NCBI RefSeq assembly: GCF_004122035.1
Contig: NZ_SAXA01000008.1
Location: forward strand, 154,819-218,818
DNA: 64,000 bases
Reading direction: 5' to 3'
Source of the DNA: Ancylomarina salipaludis
Lineage (GTDB): Bacteria > Bacteroidota > Bacteroidia > Bacteroidales > Marinifilaceae
The translations under genes were made by a program, and so were the position numbers. The stretch's first letter is position 1. The number at the start of each line of letters is the position of its first letter. Positions 1 through 9,083 of the stretch are shown piece by piece. Under the pieces are notes generated by a model. That model was not told the origin of the DNA. It did no database searches and saw nothing but the letters and a program-made list of their open reading frames with translations.

Positions 1-1446
1 TATCATCAAGTGGAAAATAGTGGTCAAAGCTGGGAAGTTTTTGCTTCATTTTTCAAAGGCTTTGTTGATAAGGCCGATATCATCATGTTTATTTTAATCA
101 TTGGTGGTGCCTTTTGGATTATGAATGCCAGTAAATCGATTGATGTGGGGATTTATTCCTTTCTGGAGTTTACCAAAAAGCTCGAGAAGAATAAGTTTAT
201 TCGGAAAATAGGCGTCAACAACATTATTCTGACACTTATCATGCTCATCTTCTCCATCTTTGGAGCAACCTTCGGCATGAGCGAAGAAACCATTGCCTTC
301 ACCATTATATTTGTACCCATGGCCATCAAAATGGGATACGATTCGATTGTAGGAGTTGCCATTTGTTTTGTGGCTGCAGGACTAGGTTTTGCAGGAGCAC
401 TCCTAAATCCTTTTACGATTGGTATTGCACAAGGCTTATCAAACCTCCCTCTATTCTCTGGTATTGAATACCGCTTGTTCTGCTGGTTTGTGATTAATAT
501 TATCGGTTTCACTTTCATCCTGCGTTATGCAGCTAAGGTTCGTAAAACACCCGAAAAATCATTGGTTTACACCGATGATAACTACTGGAGAAAACACCAT
601 AGTTCTGATGTTGAAAACATTGAATTCTACACCCCGGTTTCAGCTTGGGTAACTTATATCATTATATTGGCTGCAATGATTGGTTTCTCATTTTATTACC
701 CACAAAGCACATTGAGAATAGGTAATTCCGAAACGACAACTTACATACTACCAATTGTAACTGCATTATTTGCATTATTGGGATTCCTGTCATTGCGTAA
801 ATCGGTCCATTTCTTTATTCTGAACCTTCTCCTCTTCACAATCATTTTTCTGATTGTAGGTGTTATGGGGTACGGTTGGTACATTATGGAAATTGCAACC
901 TTGTTCTTTGCAATGGGTATTTTCTCTGGTATCGCTTATAATAAATCGGCAAACGATATTACCAAACTGTTCCTTGAAGGTGTTAGCGATATTCTATCCG
1001 CTGCACTAATCGTTGGTTTAGCTGGTGGTATTCTGATTGTTTTGGAAGAAGGTCAAATCATTGATTCTATTCTGTTCTATATCTCAAAATCAATGAACGA
1101 TTTTGGTAAGATTGCATCAGTTGGTATGATGTACGTTATTCAGAATGTGATCAATATAATTATTCCTTCAGGATCAGCCAAAGCTGCCTTAACCATGCCA
1201 ATGATGTCACAATTTTCAGACCTGATTGGTGTATCGCGTCAGGCAACTGTGATGGCTTTCCAATTTGGTGATGGGTTTACCAATATGATTACACCAACAT
1301 CAGGTGTATTAATTGGTGTGCTTGGTGTAGCTAAAATCCCTTACGACAAATGGGTAAAATGGATCGGAGGTTTTATGGCTATCCTTATCCTTTTAGGATT
1401 CCTTCTACTTATTCCTACGGTAACCATGGAACTGAATGGGTTTTAA
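1..1446 (+). CDS. YfcC/DcuC-family membrane carrier, 5' end cut by window
   Basis: Integral membrane carrier of the YfcC group (DcuC-like, Pfam PF03606 type), which moves carboxylates or amino acids across the inner membrane; the substrate cannot be told. The frame is open from base 1 and the GTG at base 10 is only the first possible start, so the true start lies upstream. About a dozen hydrophobic segments are visible. Diagnostic family motifs are GATFGMSEE near residue 85 and the C-terminal run with SGSAKAALTMP, FGDGFTNMITPTSG and VAKIPYDKW around residues 390-450. It is followed by a strong terminator, so it ends its transcription unit. The family call is firm; transport direction and ligand are unknown. 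Confidence 0.9.
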   Translation, partial: YHQVENSGQSWEVFASFFKGFVDKADIIMFILIIGGAFWIMNASKSIDVGIYSFLEFTKKLEKNKFIRKIGVNNIILTLIMLIFSIFGATFGMSEETIAFTIIFVPMAIKMGYDSIVGVAICFVAAGLGFAGALLNPFTIGIAQGLSNLPLFSGIEYRLFCWFVINIIGFTFILRYAAKVRKTPEKSLVYTDDNYWRKHHSSDVENIEFYTPVSAWVTYIIILAAMIGFSFYYPQSTLRIGNSETTTYILPIVTALFALLGFLSLRKSVHFFILNLLLFTIIFLIVGVMGYGWYIMEIATLFFAMGIFSGIAYNKSANDITKLFLEGVSDILSAALIVGLAGGILIVLEEGQIIDSILFYISKSMNDFGKIASVGMMYVIQNVINIIIPSGSAKAALTMPMMSQFSDLIGVSRQATVMAFQFGDGFTNMITPTSGVLIGVLGVAKIPYDKWVKWIGGFMAILILLGFLLLIPTVTMELNGF

Positions 1447-1468
1447 CTCTAAAAAAATAATATAAAAA

Positions 1469-1507
1469 GACCGCTTCAAACAATGGTTGAAGCGGTCTCA
1501 TTTTTTT
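1469..1507 (+). terminator. Rho-independent terminator of the YfcC-type gene
   Basis: An 11-bp perfect stem, GACCGCTTCAA at 1469-1479 pairing with TTGAAGCGGTC at 1487-1497, is followed by seven T at 1501-1507. A-rich DNA on the other side means it may also serve the convergent lipoprotein gene. Confidence 0.9.
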
Positions 1508-1532
1508 GCTCTTAACTTAAAATCTAACTAAA

Positions 1533-2333
1533 TTAATTCCTTGTAAACACGAAATTATAGGTACCAAATGAACCTTCATCAACTGTAATTTTAAATTGCA
1601 TTTCGAAAGATCCATCACAAGATTTGAACAAACCTCCACCTGGGCCATAATAATAGTTCGTATAGGATCCCCAAGGTGCTGTTGGACCTAAAACCGATGT
1701 AACAACACCAACTTTAAATGAATTAGGGTCAATATTCAGCTCTAACTTATTATCATTCGCGTCACCACCTTCCATTTCAAAAATACCGGTTACAAATATC
1801 TTATATGGATCATCTGGATCTGCAGTAAAAGTCACATCACCAACAACTTCCCAATCTTCTGAAACAACATGATAACTACCTACTGCCATTGCAGGATCGT
1901 ACTCACATGTTACAAACACATTTAAAGCTGCAGTTGAACGAGATGAAGCTCCATTAGAGGTGGTTACAACATGAAAAAGAAATGAATCATCAATTGCAAC
2001 ATCACTCGCATTGATGCCAAGAATTGAAATTACATCCAGAGCTTCCAGTGTTACAGTTGTCGGAAATGTCGTTATTTCCTGAACAACAGCATTCTTACCT
2101 TTGTAGGTCACTTGAACTTCAGCCGCATCAACAGTCATCCCTTCAGGTAAGTCTACAACAAACTGCACATAAGAATTTGCTAAATCAGAAGTATAAAATG
2201 CAGGATTTACATCTGTAATTACTGGAATTACAGCAACCCCTCTTGATCCAACCAAATTCTTATTGGTATCGTCACATGCTACAAAAATCAGTGCAAATAC
2301 GACAATCAGACTATATAATTTGTTTATTTTCAT
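1533..2333 (-). CDS. SusCD-associated lipoprotein of unknown fold
   Basis: A 266-residue exported lipoprotein: hydrophobic signal peptide ending in a lipobox FVAC with the acylated cysteine at residue 20, followed by DD, then a beta-rich body with an N-terminal Ig-like-looking stretch. It is the last gene of the susC-susD operon (30 bp after susD), the slot usually taken by SusE/SusF-type or other surface ligand-binding lipoproteins. I recognise no specific domain. Inference: a surface accessory binding protein for the same ligand as the SusC/SusD pair. No transmembrane segment beyond the signal peptide. Confidence 0.75.
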   Translation of the reverse strand: MKINKLYSLIVVFALIFVACDDTNKNLVGSRGVAVIPVITDVNPAFYTSDLANSYVQFVVDLPEGMTVDAAEVQVTYKGKNAVVQEITTFPTTVTLEALDVISILGINASDVAIDDSFLFHVVTTSNGASSRSTAALNVFVTCEYDPAMAVGSYHVVSEDWEVVGDVTFTADPDDPYKIFVTGIFEMEGGDANDNKLELNIDPNSFKVGVVTSVLGPTAPWGSYTNYYYGPGGGLFKSCDGSFEMQFKITVDEGSFGTYNFVFTRN

Positions 2334-2363
2334 TGTTCTTATTTTTAAATTATAAAATATGAA

Positions 2364-3830
2364 TTATCGTGAACCACCTGCCCACCATACATTTTCAGTA
2401 TAAACATATGATCCGTCACCATAAGCTTCTCTAACATTTACATTAGTCGTAACATCCTCAGATCCATAAGTAAATCGCAATGGAAATTTTGTCGAATTCA
2501 ATGGATTATCCAACTGAATAAAGTTATTTCCCATAGCTCGCAGTCTACGAATATCATTATATGCCTCAAAAGCTTCTTCTTCAAAAAATGCTAAATATTT
2601 CTGAACCATAATTTCCTTTAAAGTTGTTGCCTGATCTAATAAAACAGGTTCAACTTCATTAGTATAATAATCCATAGCATCAGCTTCTGAAATATCAATG
2701 TTCGACTTAGCAAAAGCAGCAACAATTCCTGCCTCTAAGGCAATTTTAGCATTTACCAAATCATTCTTTCTGGCATATGCCTCTGCTTTTAAAAACTCAA
2801 TTTCATGATAACTCATAAGGTAAGTTGGCGCTGTAATAGAACTAATTGCAGAAATACCATATTTCCCTTGCTCCTGACTAGGGGCCCCATTGGGCGCAAA
2901 CTCCAAAGTTCCGCCTTCATCGTAAGCCTTGAAGAAAATAGCATCTCGAGGATCATTTCTTGCGGTTAATTTATTATGCAAACTTGTGCTCGCACCAAAA
3001 TAATCCCGATCTAAAAAGAATTGCTGAAACGGACTTTTTGAAGAGGTCCCATTGTAATCAAATTGACATTGCTCAGAAGCATCAGCAAATGAGTTATTGG
3101 CAAACGTAATGACATCATCATAATTGGGTGATCTCATTGACAACCTCATTGTATATCTTGCCTTTAATCCATAAGCGAACTTGATCCAATTACCTATACT
3201 AGCCTCATCACCTCCATAAATAAAATCTTGATTTTCCAAATATGGAAATGTGGATTCTTTTCCAAGATTAGCTATAGCATCATCCAAAAAAGTAAAAATA
3301 TCAGCATATATAGCTTCTTGTTTATCTACAACGGGTGTAAAAATTACACCGGGCTGTAGAGCTTCAGTCCATGGGACATCGCCCATTGCATCAGTTAAGA
3401 TTGCTAAATTATAAGCTGATAAAATTTGGGCAATACCTAAAGTATAGAAATTTCCTTCTTCAGATCCTCCTTCTGAACATTTTTCAATGATGTCTTTAAG
3501 ATTTAGTAGATTCTGATAGATAGAGTTCCATGAGTTATTATAAGTCGTACTACTAGTTGGTTCATTCGATCTAATTTCAGCATTGTACATTTGGTTAAAA
3601 GAACCAACATTATGCTCAATATAAACCGATGAATAAAAAGCAATATCACTGCCAGTTACACTGAAAGCTGAATTGGTCATCACGTCTGTGATGATCAAAT
3701 TTGAAGCCACATTTGCAGGATCGTTAACATTCTTGTTAATATTATCCATCAGATCTTCAGAACAAGAACTTAAAGTAATTGCAAATAAGACAATCGCAAT
3801 ATTATAAATATTTTTTTTCATATTGTTCAT
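2364..3830 (-). CDS. SusD/RagB-family outer-membrane lipoprotein
   Basis: 488-residue SusD-like nutrient-binding lipoprotein that forms the lid of the SusC transporter at the cell surface. Signal peptide with lipobox LSSC, acylated Cys23. The body is the SusD-like_2 type (PF12771 style): a conserved N-terminal N-x-N-DPN-type stretch (DNINKNVNDPANV), helix-rich TPR core, TLGIAQILSAYNLAILTDAMGDVPW around 130-155, and a C-terminal FEEEAFEAYNDIRRL. The start is only 10 bp after susC, so both are co-transcribed. An alternative start at Met4 (3821) is equally good. This SusD subgroup is often found without glycoside hydrolases; none is nearby here, so the ligand may be a peptide or a small oligomer rather than a polysaccharide (inference). 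Confidence 0.93.
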   Translation of the reverse strand: MNNMKKNIYNIAIVLFAITLSSCSEDLMDNINKNVNDPANVASNLIITDVMTNSAFSVTGSDIAFYSSVYIEHNVGSFNQMYNAEIRSNEPTSSTTYNNSWNSIYQNLLNLKDIIEKCSEGGSEEGNFYTLGIAQILSAYNLAILTDAMGDVPWTEALQPGVIFTPVVDKQEAIYADIFTFLDDAIANLGKESTFPYLENQDFIYGGDEASIGNWIKFAYGLKARYTMRLSMRSPNYDDVITFANNSFADASEQCQFDYNGTSSKSPFQQFFLDRDYFGASTSLHNKLTARNDPRDAIFFKAYDEGGTLEFAPNGAPSQEQGKYGISAISSITAPTYLMSYHEIEFLKAEAYARKNDLVNAKIALEAGIVAAFAKSNIDISEADAMDYYTNEVEPVLLDQATTLKEIMVQKYLAFFEEEAFEAYNDIRRLRAMGNNFIQLDNPLNSTKFPLRFTYGSEDVTTNVNVREAYGDGSYVYTENVWWAGGSR

Positions 3831-3840
3831 AAATTAATGG

Positions 3841-6800
3841 TTAGAATTTAACATCAACGCTGAATCCAAAACTTGTGGTTTGAGGCAATGAAAAACGCTC
3901 AAATCCCCCAGCCATATTATTATTTCCCTGAGAAGATTCCGGGTCGAAGTTATCCAACTCAGTCCAGAGCAAGATATTCCGGACAAATCCTGTTAATGTT
4001 ACATCAACTTTAGGAATAATAGTTTTAGGGAAGTTGTATTTCAATGATAGTTCTCTGAGCTTGATAAAAGAATTCCCATGGATGTAGTATTCATCAATAT
4101 TTGTCAAAACGTCAGAAAAAAGAACTTGAGTTGCATTAGGATCACCTGGGCCACCTCGGGCAATATCATTTTTAGATCCATCGGCTTTATAGCCATCAAA
4201 AATAAAAGTAGATTCACGATCTTCTGTTCTCTTGGACATTCCATACAAGTCTAACAAACCATTAGAACCTGAATACATTTGTCCTCCTTCTTTCCATTCA
4301 AAAGTTGCCCCTAATGACCAATTTTTGTAAATGAAATTAGTTGAAGCCCCCACAATAAAATCAGGAGATATAGATCCAATTACACCAGGTTCGCCTGACA
4401 TCGGCATTCCATAATCTGAGGCATTGGGATCTTCATTAACTAAAATCTGTCCTAACTCATTCTTTTTATACTGAGATCCATAAATTACAGGATAAGTATC
4501 ACCAATACCTGCTCTAACTTGTGGTGTTGTAAAACCTCCTAAAAAGATACTCTCAACACCAGGAGCTAATTTATCAACCACATTATCGATCTTCGAATAA
4601 TTAATATTAATATCCCAGGTAAAATCAGAGGTCACAATTGGAGTTAGGTACAAAACAACCTCGTGTCCGTTTGTATGAACCTCACCACCATTAGCAGTCA
4701 GGCTATTAGCACCGGTTGAGCCGGCCAAAGGAATATCAAAAATCTGATCTTTAACATTCTGCCTTGAGTAAGTATAATCAACTCCAAAACGATTATTTAC
4801 AAATTTAAGATTGACTCCCACTTCATAAGATTTAGTATTTTGAGGCTTTAGGTTTGGATCATACAGACCATTATTAGGTATATAGGAATTAACACCATCT
4901 AATGGATAAGTGATTGGTTCGTCTGTCCAAAATCCACCACCATAATTTGGTTTTGTATAGTAATTCTCTAAAAAAGTTCCTGCTTGACCAACCTCTGCAT
5001 AAGATCCTCTGATTTTAGCAAAAGTTATCCAATTTAAGCTCTTAATAGATTCAAGTTCTGAAGCTACAAATCCAAGTGATACAGATGGGTAAAAGAATGA
5101 ACGATTATTTCTTGGCATAGAAGAAGCCACATCATTTCTTCCTGTCATATTGAGGAATATCATATTTTTCCATGATAAAGATAAACTTCCAAATAAACCG
5201 AAAGTTCGATCCTTGTTTTGAGCTTCAGATGCAGTCACTGTATTAGCATTATTAATATGATTCCATCCACCAAAATTAAACTCCTGACCAAATTGTTCAT
5301 AAGTCTTTGTTTCGTTATGATTCAACTCATTACCTAATATTGCAGTAAACTGAAGATCCTCATTAATTTTCCAATCAAAACTAGCAGTTACAAGTGAGTT
5401 ATAAGTTTGATCGGTTACTCCGTAATTTTCTATAGAACCTGACTTCCCCTTACTTCCAAAACCAAAGATATCCTGGTAATGTGTTGTATAGGTATCAATA
5501 CCTAATTGATATTTAATTCTCAAATCTAAGTCAGCACTTAATGCTTTTTCAAAGGTTACATAGGCATTACCAAAAAAACGATCTGTTTTCTCATTAAAAG
5601 TATTGTTATGTGCTAACCAGTATGGGTTATCAAAAGTTAATGAGCGATAGTAAATCTGGCTATAAGGATCACCAACTACATGATAAGGATATCCTTTAAG
5701 ATTATAACTACTAGGCGCTGACAATACCCCCGCCAATGATGCATCATTGGCACCTGATAACTTATCCACCTCTGTTTTGGCATAATTTGCTGAAAATCCT
5801 ACCGTAAAGTTTTCATTAAGCTTACTTTCTGCAGCTGCTTTGGCATTCCAACGTTCCATTCCTGTACTCAAAGCAATACCCTCCTGATCTGTATATCCAA
5901 TACCAATAGAGAAATTACCTTTTTCTGTGGCTTGGCTGACATTAATTCCGGTAGTAGAAGTATAACCTGTCTCGTAATAATCATCCCAATTGTTAAAAAC
6001 CTTAGGAGTTACCCATGGATCCAAACCACCATCCTCTAATTGAGGAACTTTATACATGCCTTCATGTCCATTTCCATTCCCACCATAAGTCGGATCATTT
6101 GGAAGTTCTGTAATTTTAGCTCCCCACGACAGTGAGGTTGTTGGTCCATAAACACCAGCATTACCTTGTGACCAAACTTTTTGATAATCGGGTGTTCTTG
6201 ATACAATATCAAAACTTGTCGTTTGATTTAATGAAATAACAGGTTTCCCTTTTTTACCACCTTTACCACTTTTAGTTGTTATAATTACAACTCCATTAGA
6301 AGCTCGAAGTCCGTATAAGGCAGCAGCAGCTTGCCCTTTAAGTACATTGATGCTTTCAATATCATTAGGGTTCAGATCCAATGCTCTATTGGAAATATCA
6401 GCACCTGTAACACTGTTTCCAGTACTAAAAGCTGCAGTACTTGCAATAGGCATTCCATCCACCACATACAATGGCGTATTATTACCCGTAAATGAACGTG
6501 ACCCACGAATTACAATTTGTGAAGAAGCACCAGGCATACCACTGGATAATTTAATATCAATACCTGAAACCTTTCCCTGAAGTGCTTTAGCTAAATCCGG
6601 GGTCCCTGTTTTAGTTAACTCATCAGATTTAACCTCCTGTACAGAATATCCCAGAGCTTTTTTAGATCTTTTAATACCTAGAGCAGTTACAATAACTTCA
6701 TCTACTCCAATAGATTCTGTTACCATAACAACATTAATAACAGTTTTGTTTCCAATGGGGATTTCTTGGGAAACCATTCCTACAAAACTAAATAGCAAAA

Positions 6801-7005
6801 CATCTGATGCCTTTGCTTCCAGAATATACTTTCCATCAATATCGGTACTAGCACCTACTGTTGTTCCTTTAATAACAACAGACACTCCAGGCATTCCCAT
6901 GCCATCATCAGCACTTGTAACCGTACCAGTAATTTGCTTTGTTTGTGCATTAACAATTAGAGATGTTAACATGAAAACACAAACAATTAAGGTAAGTTTT
7001 TTCAT
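3841..7005 (-). CDS. SusC/RagA-family TonB-dependent outer-membrane transporter
   Basis: 1054-residue TonB-dependent transporter that imports the ligand bound by the SusD partner. In order: signal peptide (about residues 1-20, cleaved near VNAQ), a carboxypeptidase-D regulatory-like domain (QITGTVTSADDG..., about 24-100), the SusC signature VDEVIVTALGIKR near 102-114, a plug domain with KALQGKVSGIDI and IRGSRSF, and a 22-strand-type barrel ending in an aromatic-rich C terminus (SVDVKF). Length is normal for the family. It opens the operon susC-susD-lipoprotein and has a long AT-rich region upstream with a 19-bp inverted repeat. There is no adjacent anti-sigma/sigma pair or hybrid two-component regulator, so control is unclear. 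Confidence 0.96.
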   Translation of the reverse strand: MKKLTLIVCVFMLTSLIVNAQTKQITGTVTSADDGMGMPGVSVVIKGTTVGASTDIDGKYILEAKASDVLLFSFVGMVSQEIPIGNKTVINVVMVTESIGVDEVIVTALGIKRSKKALGYSVQEVKSDELTKTGTPDLAKALQGKVSGIDIKLSSGMPGASSQIVIRGSRSFTGNNTPLYVVDGMPIASTAAFSTGNSVTGADISNRALDLNPNDIESINVLKGQAAAALYGLRASNGVVIITTKSGKGGKKGKPVISLNQTTSFDIVSRTPDYQKVWSQGNAGVYGPTTSLSWGAKITELPNDPTYGGNGNGHEGMYKVPQLEDGGLDPWVTPKVFNNWDDYYETGYTSTTGINVSQATEKGNFSIGIGYTDQEGIALSTGMERWNAKAAAESKLNENFTVGFSANYAKTEVDKLSGANDASLAGVLSAPSSYNLKGYPYHVVGDPYSQIYYRSLTFDNPYWLAHNNTFNEKTDRFFGNAYVTFEKALSADLDLRIKYQLGIDTYTTHYQDIFGFGSKGKSGSIENYGVTDQTYNSLVTASFDWKINEDLQFTAILGNELNHNETKTYEQFGQEFNFGGWNHINNANTVTASEAQNKDRTFGLFGSLSLSWKNMIFLNMTGRNDVASSMPRNNRSFFYPSVSLGFVASELESIKSLNWITFAKIRGSYAEVGQAGTFLENYYTKPNYGGGFWTDEPITYPLDGVNSYIPNNGLYDPNLKPQNTKSYEVGVNLKFVNNRFGVDYTYSRQNVKDQIFDIPLAGSTGANSLTANGGEVHTNGHEVVLYLTPIVTSDFTWDININYSKIDNVVDKLAPGVESIFLGGFTTPQVRAGIGDTYPVIYGSQYKKNELGQILVNEDPNASDYGMPMSGEPGVIGSISPDFIVGASTNFIYKNWSLGATFEWKEGGQMYSGSNGLLDLYGMSKRTEDRESTFIFDGYKADGSKNDIARGGPGDPNATQVLFSDVLTNIDEYYIHGNSFIKLRELSLKYNFPKTIIPKVDVTLTGFVRNILLWTELDNFDPESSQGNNNMAGGFERFSLPQTTSFGFSVDVKF

Positions 7006-7607
7006 AGATTAAATTTTTAGTTAATTAAAAACTTGTGGTCAACAAAGAGATAATTTAACTAATAAATTCATCTTTTAAAAATATTTAACACTTAACAAAA
7101 TGCTGATAATCTGGATATTACACACCCAAAAACCGTATTATTGACAATCAATAATGAATTATGAAATATTTAAAAAATAACATAATTTAACTTTACAGAG
7201 AAACAATCACAAACAGAACTAAAGATGCATATATCTCTAATTCATGTATAAAACCCTAACTATATGGATATTTCATTCCAAGCTATTAATCAGATAGATA
7301 TGAACATATTGATTTCAATATAAAAAATAAATAAAATTCAATTATGCTTACCTAATAAACCCGAAAAAATTCAAAAATATTTATTCCATTCTCTGATAAA
7401 AAAATGAAAAATCAATCAAAAAACAGATTAAAAAACATTGATTTCTATATTTAGCAGGATCTAATACACGCTCGAATCATGAGCTAACAACTACCAAATC
7501 AAACATATACTCACCACATCTTAAGTGAATATTTGATAATAATTACATTAAAATAATTTAAAGTCAGATAAGCTATATGCTTAAAAAGAAAGACTAAACT
7601 TGATATC
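7006..7607. other. Long AT-rich intergenic region upstream of susC
   Basis: About 0.6 kb with no convincing open reading frame. It separates the susC start from the ferredoxin terminator. It contains a perfect 8+3+8 inverted repeat at 7137-7155 and otherwise very AT-rich DNA in which the susC promoter must lie. I saw no good TAnnTTTG/TTTG pair and no RNA gene. Confidence 0.6.
7137..7155. promoter_or_regulatory. Inverted repeat upstream of susC, candidate operator
   Basis: The sequence ATTATTGACAATCAATAAT is a perfect inverted repeat with 8-bp arms and a 3-bp centre, 132 bp before the susC start codon. The TTGA/TCAA core resembles CRP/FNR-family half-sites, but the centre is shorter than the usual N4. 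Function is inferred from position and symmetry only. Confidence 0.35.
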
Positions 7608-7642
7608 AAAAAAACAGGATATTCATCATTGAACATCCTGTT
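7608..7642 (-). terminator. Terminator of the ferredoxin gene
   Basis: Read on the minus strand, AACAGGAT (7642-7635) pairs with ATCCTGTT (7620-7613), an inner TTCA/TGAA extends the stem, and seven T follow. It lies 23 bp after the ferredoxin stop codon. Confidence 0.85.
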
Positions 7643-7664
7643 TCTTTATTTTATAAAATAGGTT

Positions 7665-7832
7665 TTAGATTTCAGAGATTGCATCAACGGGACACACCTC
7701 GGCGCAAGCTGCACAATCAATACAATCATCTGCATTGACTAAAAATATATCTCCTGCTGAAATCGCATCAACGGGACATTCATTCATACAGGAACCACAA
7801 GCAATACATTCATCCGAAATAAAATAAGTCAT
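7665..7832 (-). CDS. Small 2[4Fe-4S] ferredoxin
   Basis: A 55-residue clostridial-type ferredoxin, an electron carrier of anaerobic metabolism in the cytoplasm. The protein starts MTYFISDECIACGSC and holds two complete cluster motifs: C9-x2-C12-x2-C15-x3-C19-P and C37-x2-C40-x2-C43-x3-C47-P, each followed by the same VDAIS stretch, the sign of the internal duplication of this family. ATG at 7832-7830, stop at 7667-7665. It is a single-gene unit with its own promoter (-7 TACTTTTG) and terminator. Partners such as PFOR or hydrogenases are not in the window. Confidence 0.95.
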   Translation of the reverse strand: MTYFISDECIACGSCMNECPVDAISAGDIFLVNADDCIDCAACAEVCPVDAISEI

Positions 7833-7854
7833 AGTAAAAACTTTTTAATTAAAC

Positions 7855-7912
7855 GTATAACGATAATTATACTCAATTTAAGACATGATTTATTCAATGT
7901 CAAGCAAAAGTA
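7855..7912 (-). promoter_or_regulatory. Ferredoxin promoter with small inverted repeat
   Basis: On the minus strand TACTTTTG (7912-7905) matches the Bacteroidota -7 element TAnnTTTG, placing the transcript start near 7900 and giving a leader of about 68 nt. Within the leader GTATAA (7855-7860) and TTATAC (7867-7872) form an inverted repeat. No clear -33 TTTG was found. Confidence 0.4.
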
Positions 7913-8014
7913 TTTAAACTTATTTAGATTTTTTATAAATTAAATTATTTCTCTTATATAAACAGACAGTATTGCTACAATACTATTCTTACACATCAAT
8001 TTCTAAACAAATAA

Positions 8015-8039
8015 TGCCGCTAAATAATGAATAGCGGCA
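8015..8039 (-). terminator. Hairpin after the NlpC/P60 gene
   Basis: TGCCGCTA (8015-8022) and TAGCGGCA (8032-8039) form an 8-bp GC-rich stem 27 bp after the stop codon. The following T-tract is poor (ATTATTTG), so termination may be partial. Confidence 0.6.
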
Positions 8040-8065
8040 CTAATAATTATATCTGAAAATCCAGA

Positions 8066-8866
8066 TCAGGGAATAATCCTCTTTATTACTCTCAGCTTAT
8101 GCGAGTATTGTTGAGTATCCACATTAAATATTCCAATATGATCCACATTATCAATTCGCACTTTTCCCGAAGCATGTATGATTTTATGCCTATCCCAAAT
8201 AATACCTACATGCGTTATTTGTCCCTCTTCATTATCAAAAAAAGCCAAATCACCCGGTAAAGCCTCTTCAACAAAGGTTAAAACTTCGCCTTCTTTCACT
8301 TGCTGACTTGCATCTCGTGGTAAACAAATGCCATTCAACTTATAAACAATCTGACTCAGACCGGAACAGTCTATTCCATAAGGTGTACGCCCCCCCCATA
8401 AATAAGGCGCATTGAAATATTTGAGTGCTGATTCAATAAGAGAATTTCTCAACTCTTCAGGCTTTTTCCCATTTGATGACACCACCCCCTGATAATGATA
8501 AAGCTTATCAGCTAAAAAGAAGGTCTTTTTCTCTAAATCACAAAAAGGGAAAGAACTCCCCGGAACAATCAATTTATTGGAATAATCCGCTTCCTGAAAA
8601 ACCAGATTGAACGTATCATTAGCAACAACAGGAAAATCCTTATTCAGTTTATTGAAGAGTTCCTCATCAATATTAGTAATCATCTTACTATCAACCCAAC
8701 CTTCATATTGATCAAAAGCCAACCTAATCTTTGACCACTTTTCAGTTGTTTCAGTTATTTCGAAATGTTCACCAAACAGAATTTGACTCACCATCTCACT
8801 TTTTTCAGTGGGTTCTTTGCGAACGGGAATAATACTTAAATCAGAAATGCCATAAGTCATTTTCAA
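8066..8866 (-). CDS. NlpC/P60 (C40) peptidase with SH3b domains
   Basis: 266-residue peptidoglycan endopeptidase of the gamma-D-glutamyl-diamino-acid type (YkfC / dipeptidyl-peptidase VI-like), which cuts muropeptide stem peptides. The N-terminal half (about 1-75, and possibly a second unit to 130) looks like bacterial SH3; the C-terminal catalytic domain has the nucleophile in GIDCSG (Cys167), His219 in ITHVG and His231 in IIHAS. No signal peptide is seen, which fits the cytoplasmic muropeptide-recycling members, although leaderless export cannot be ruled out. It is monocistronic, divergent from the PgpH-type gene. The catalytic triad is intact. Confidence 0.92.
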   Translation of the reverse strand: MKMTYGISDLSIIPVRKEPTEKSEMVSQILFGEHFEITETTEKWSKIRLAFDQYEGWVDSKMITNIDEELFNKLNKDFPVVANDTFNLVFQEADYSNKLIVPGSSFPFCDLEKKTFFLADKLYHYQGVVSSNGKKPEELRNSLIESALKYFNAPYLWGGRTPYGIDCSGLSQIVYKLNGICLPRDASQQVKEGEVLTFVEEALPGDLAFFDNEEGQITHVGIIWDRHKIIHASGKVRIDNVDHIGIFNVDTQQYSHKLRVIKRIIP

Positions 8867-9038
8867 TACAAGTTTTAAAAAAAGATTAATACTAAATACG
8901 TTTTGTTGAACGTAATTGTATCAAATATATAAATAAATCAGATCAATCTTCTTCTTTTTTCCCTTAGGCTCAAGATTAAAGTAAAAAGAAACAATCAGTC
9001 CTAACTTTAAAGGATAATGATTACTTTTATCTAAACAT

Positions 9039-9062
9039 TTTAAATCTAAATTTAGATTTAAA
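9039..9062. promoter_or_regulatory. 24-bp perfect palindrome before the PgpH-type gene
   Basis: TTTAAATCTAAA at 9039-9050 is followed at once by its exact reverse complement TTTAGATTTAAA at 9051-9062, with no spacer. It sits 21 bp before the ATG at 9084, in the divergent region between the NlpC/P60 and PgpH-type genes. Either a dimeric operator or a leader hairpin; no T-tract follows, so not a terminator. Confidence 0.5.
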
Positions 9063-9083
9063 CCAGATTCCAATCTATAAAAT

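Noticed and set aside
153..518. 121-codon minus-strand frame inside the YfcC-type gene
   Set aside because: Shadow of the strongly supported carrier on the plus strand.
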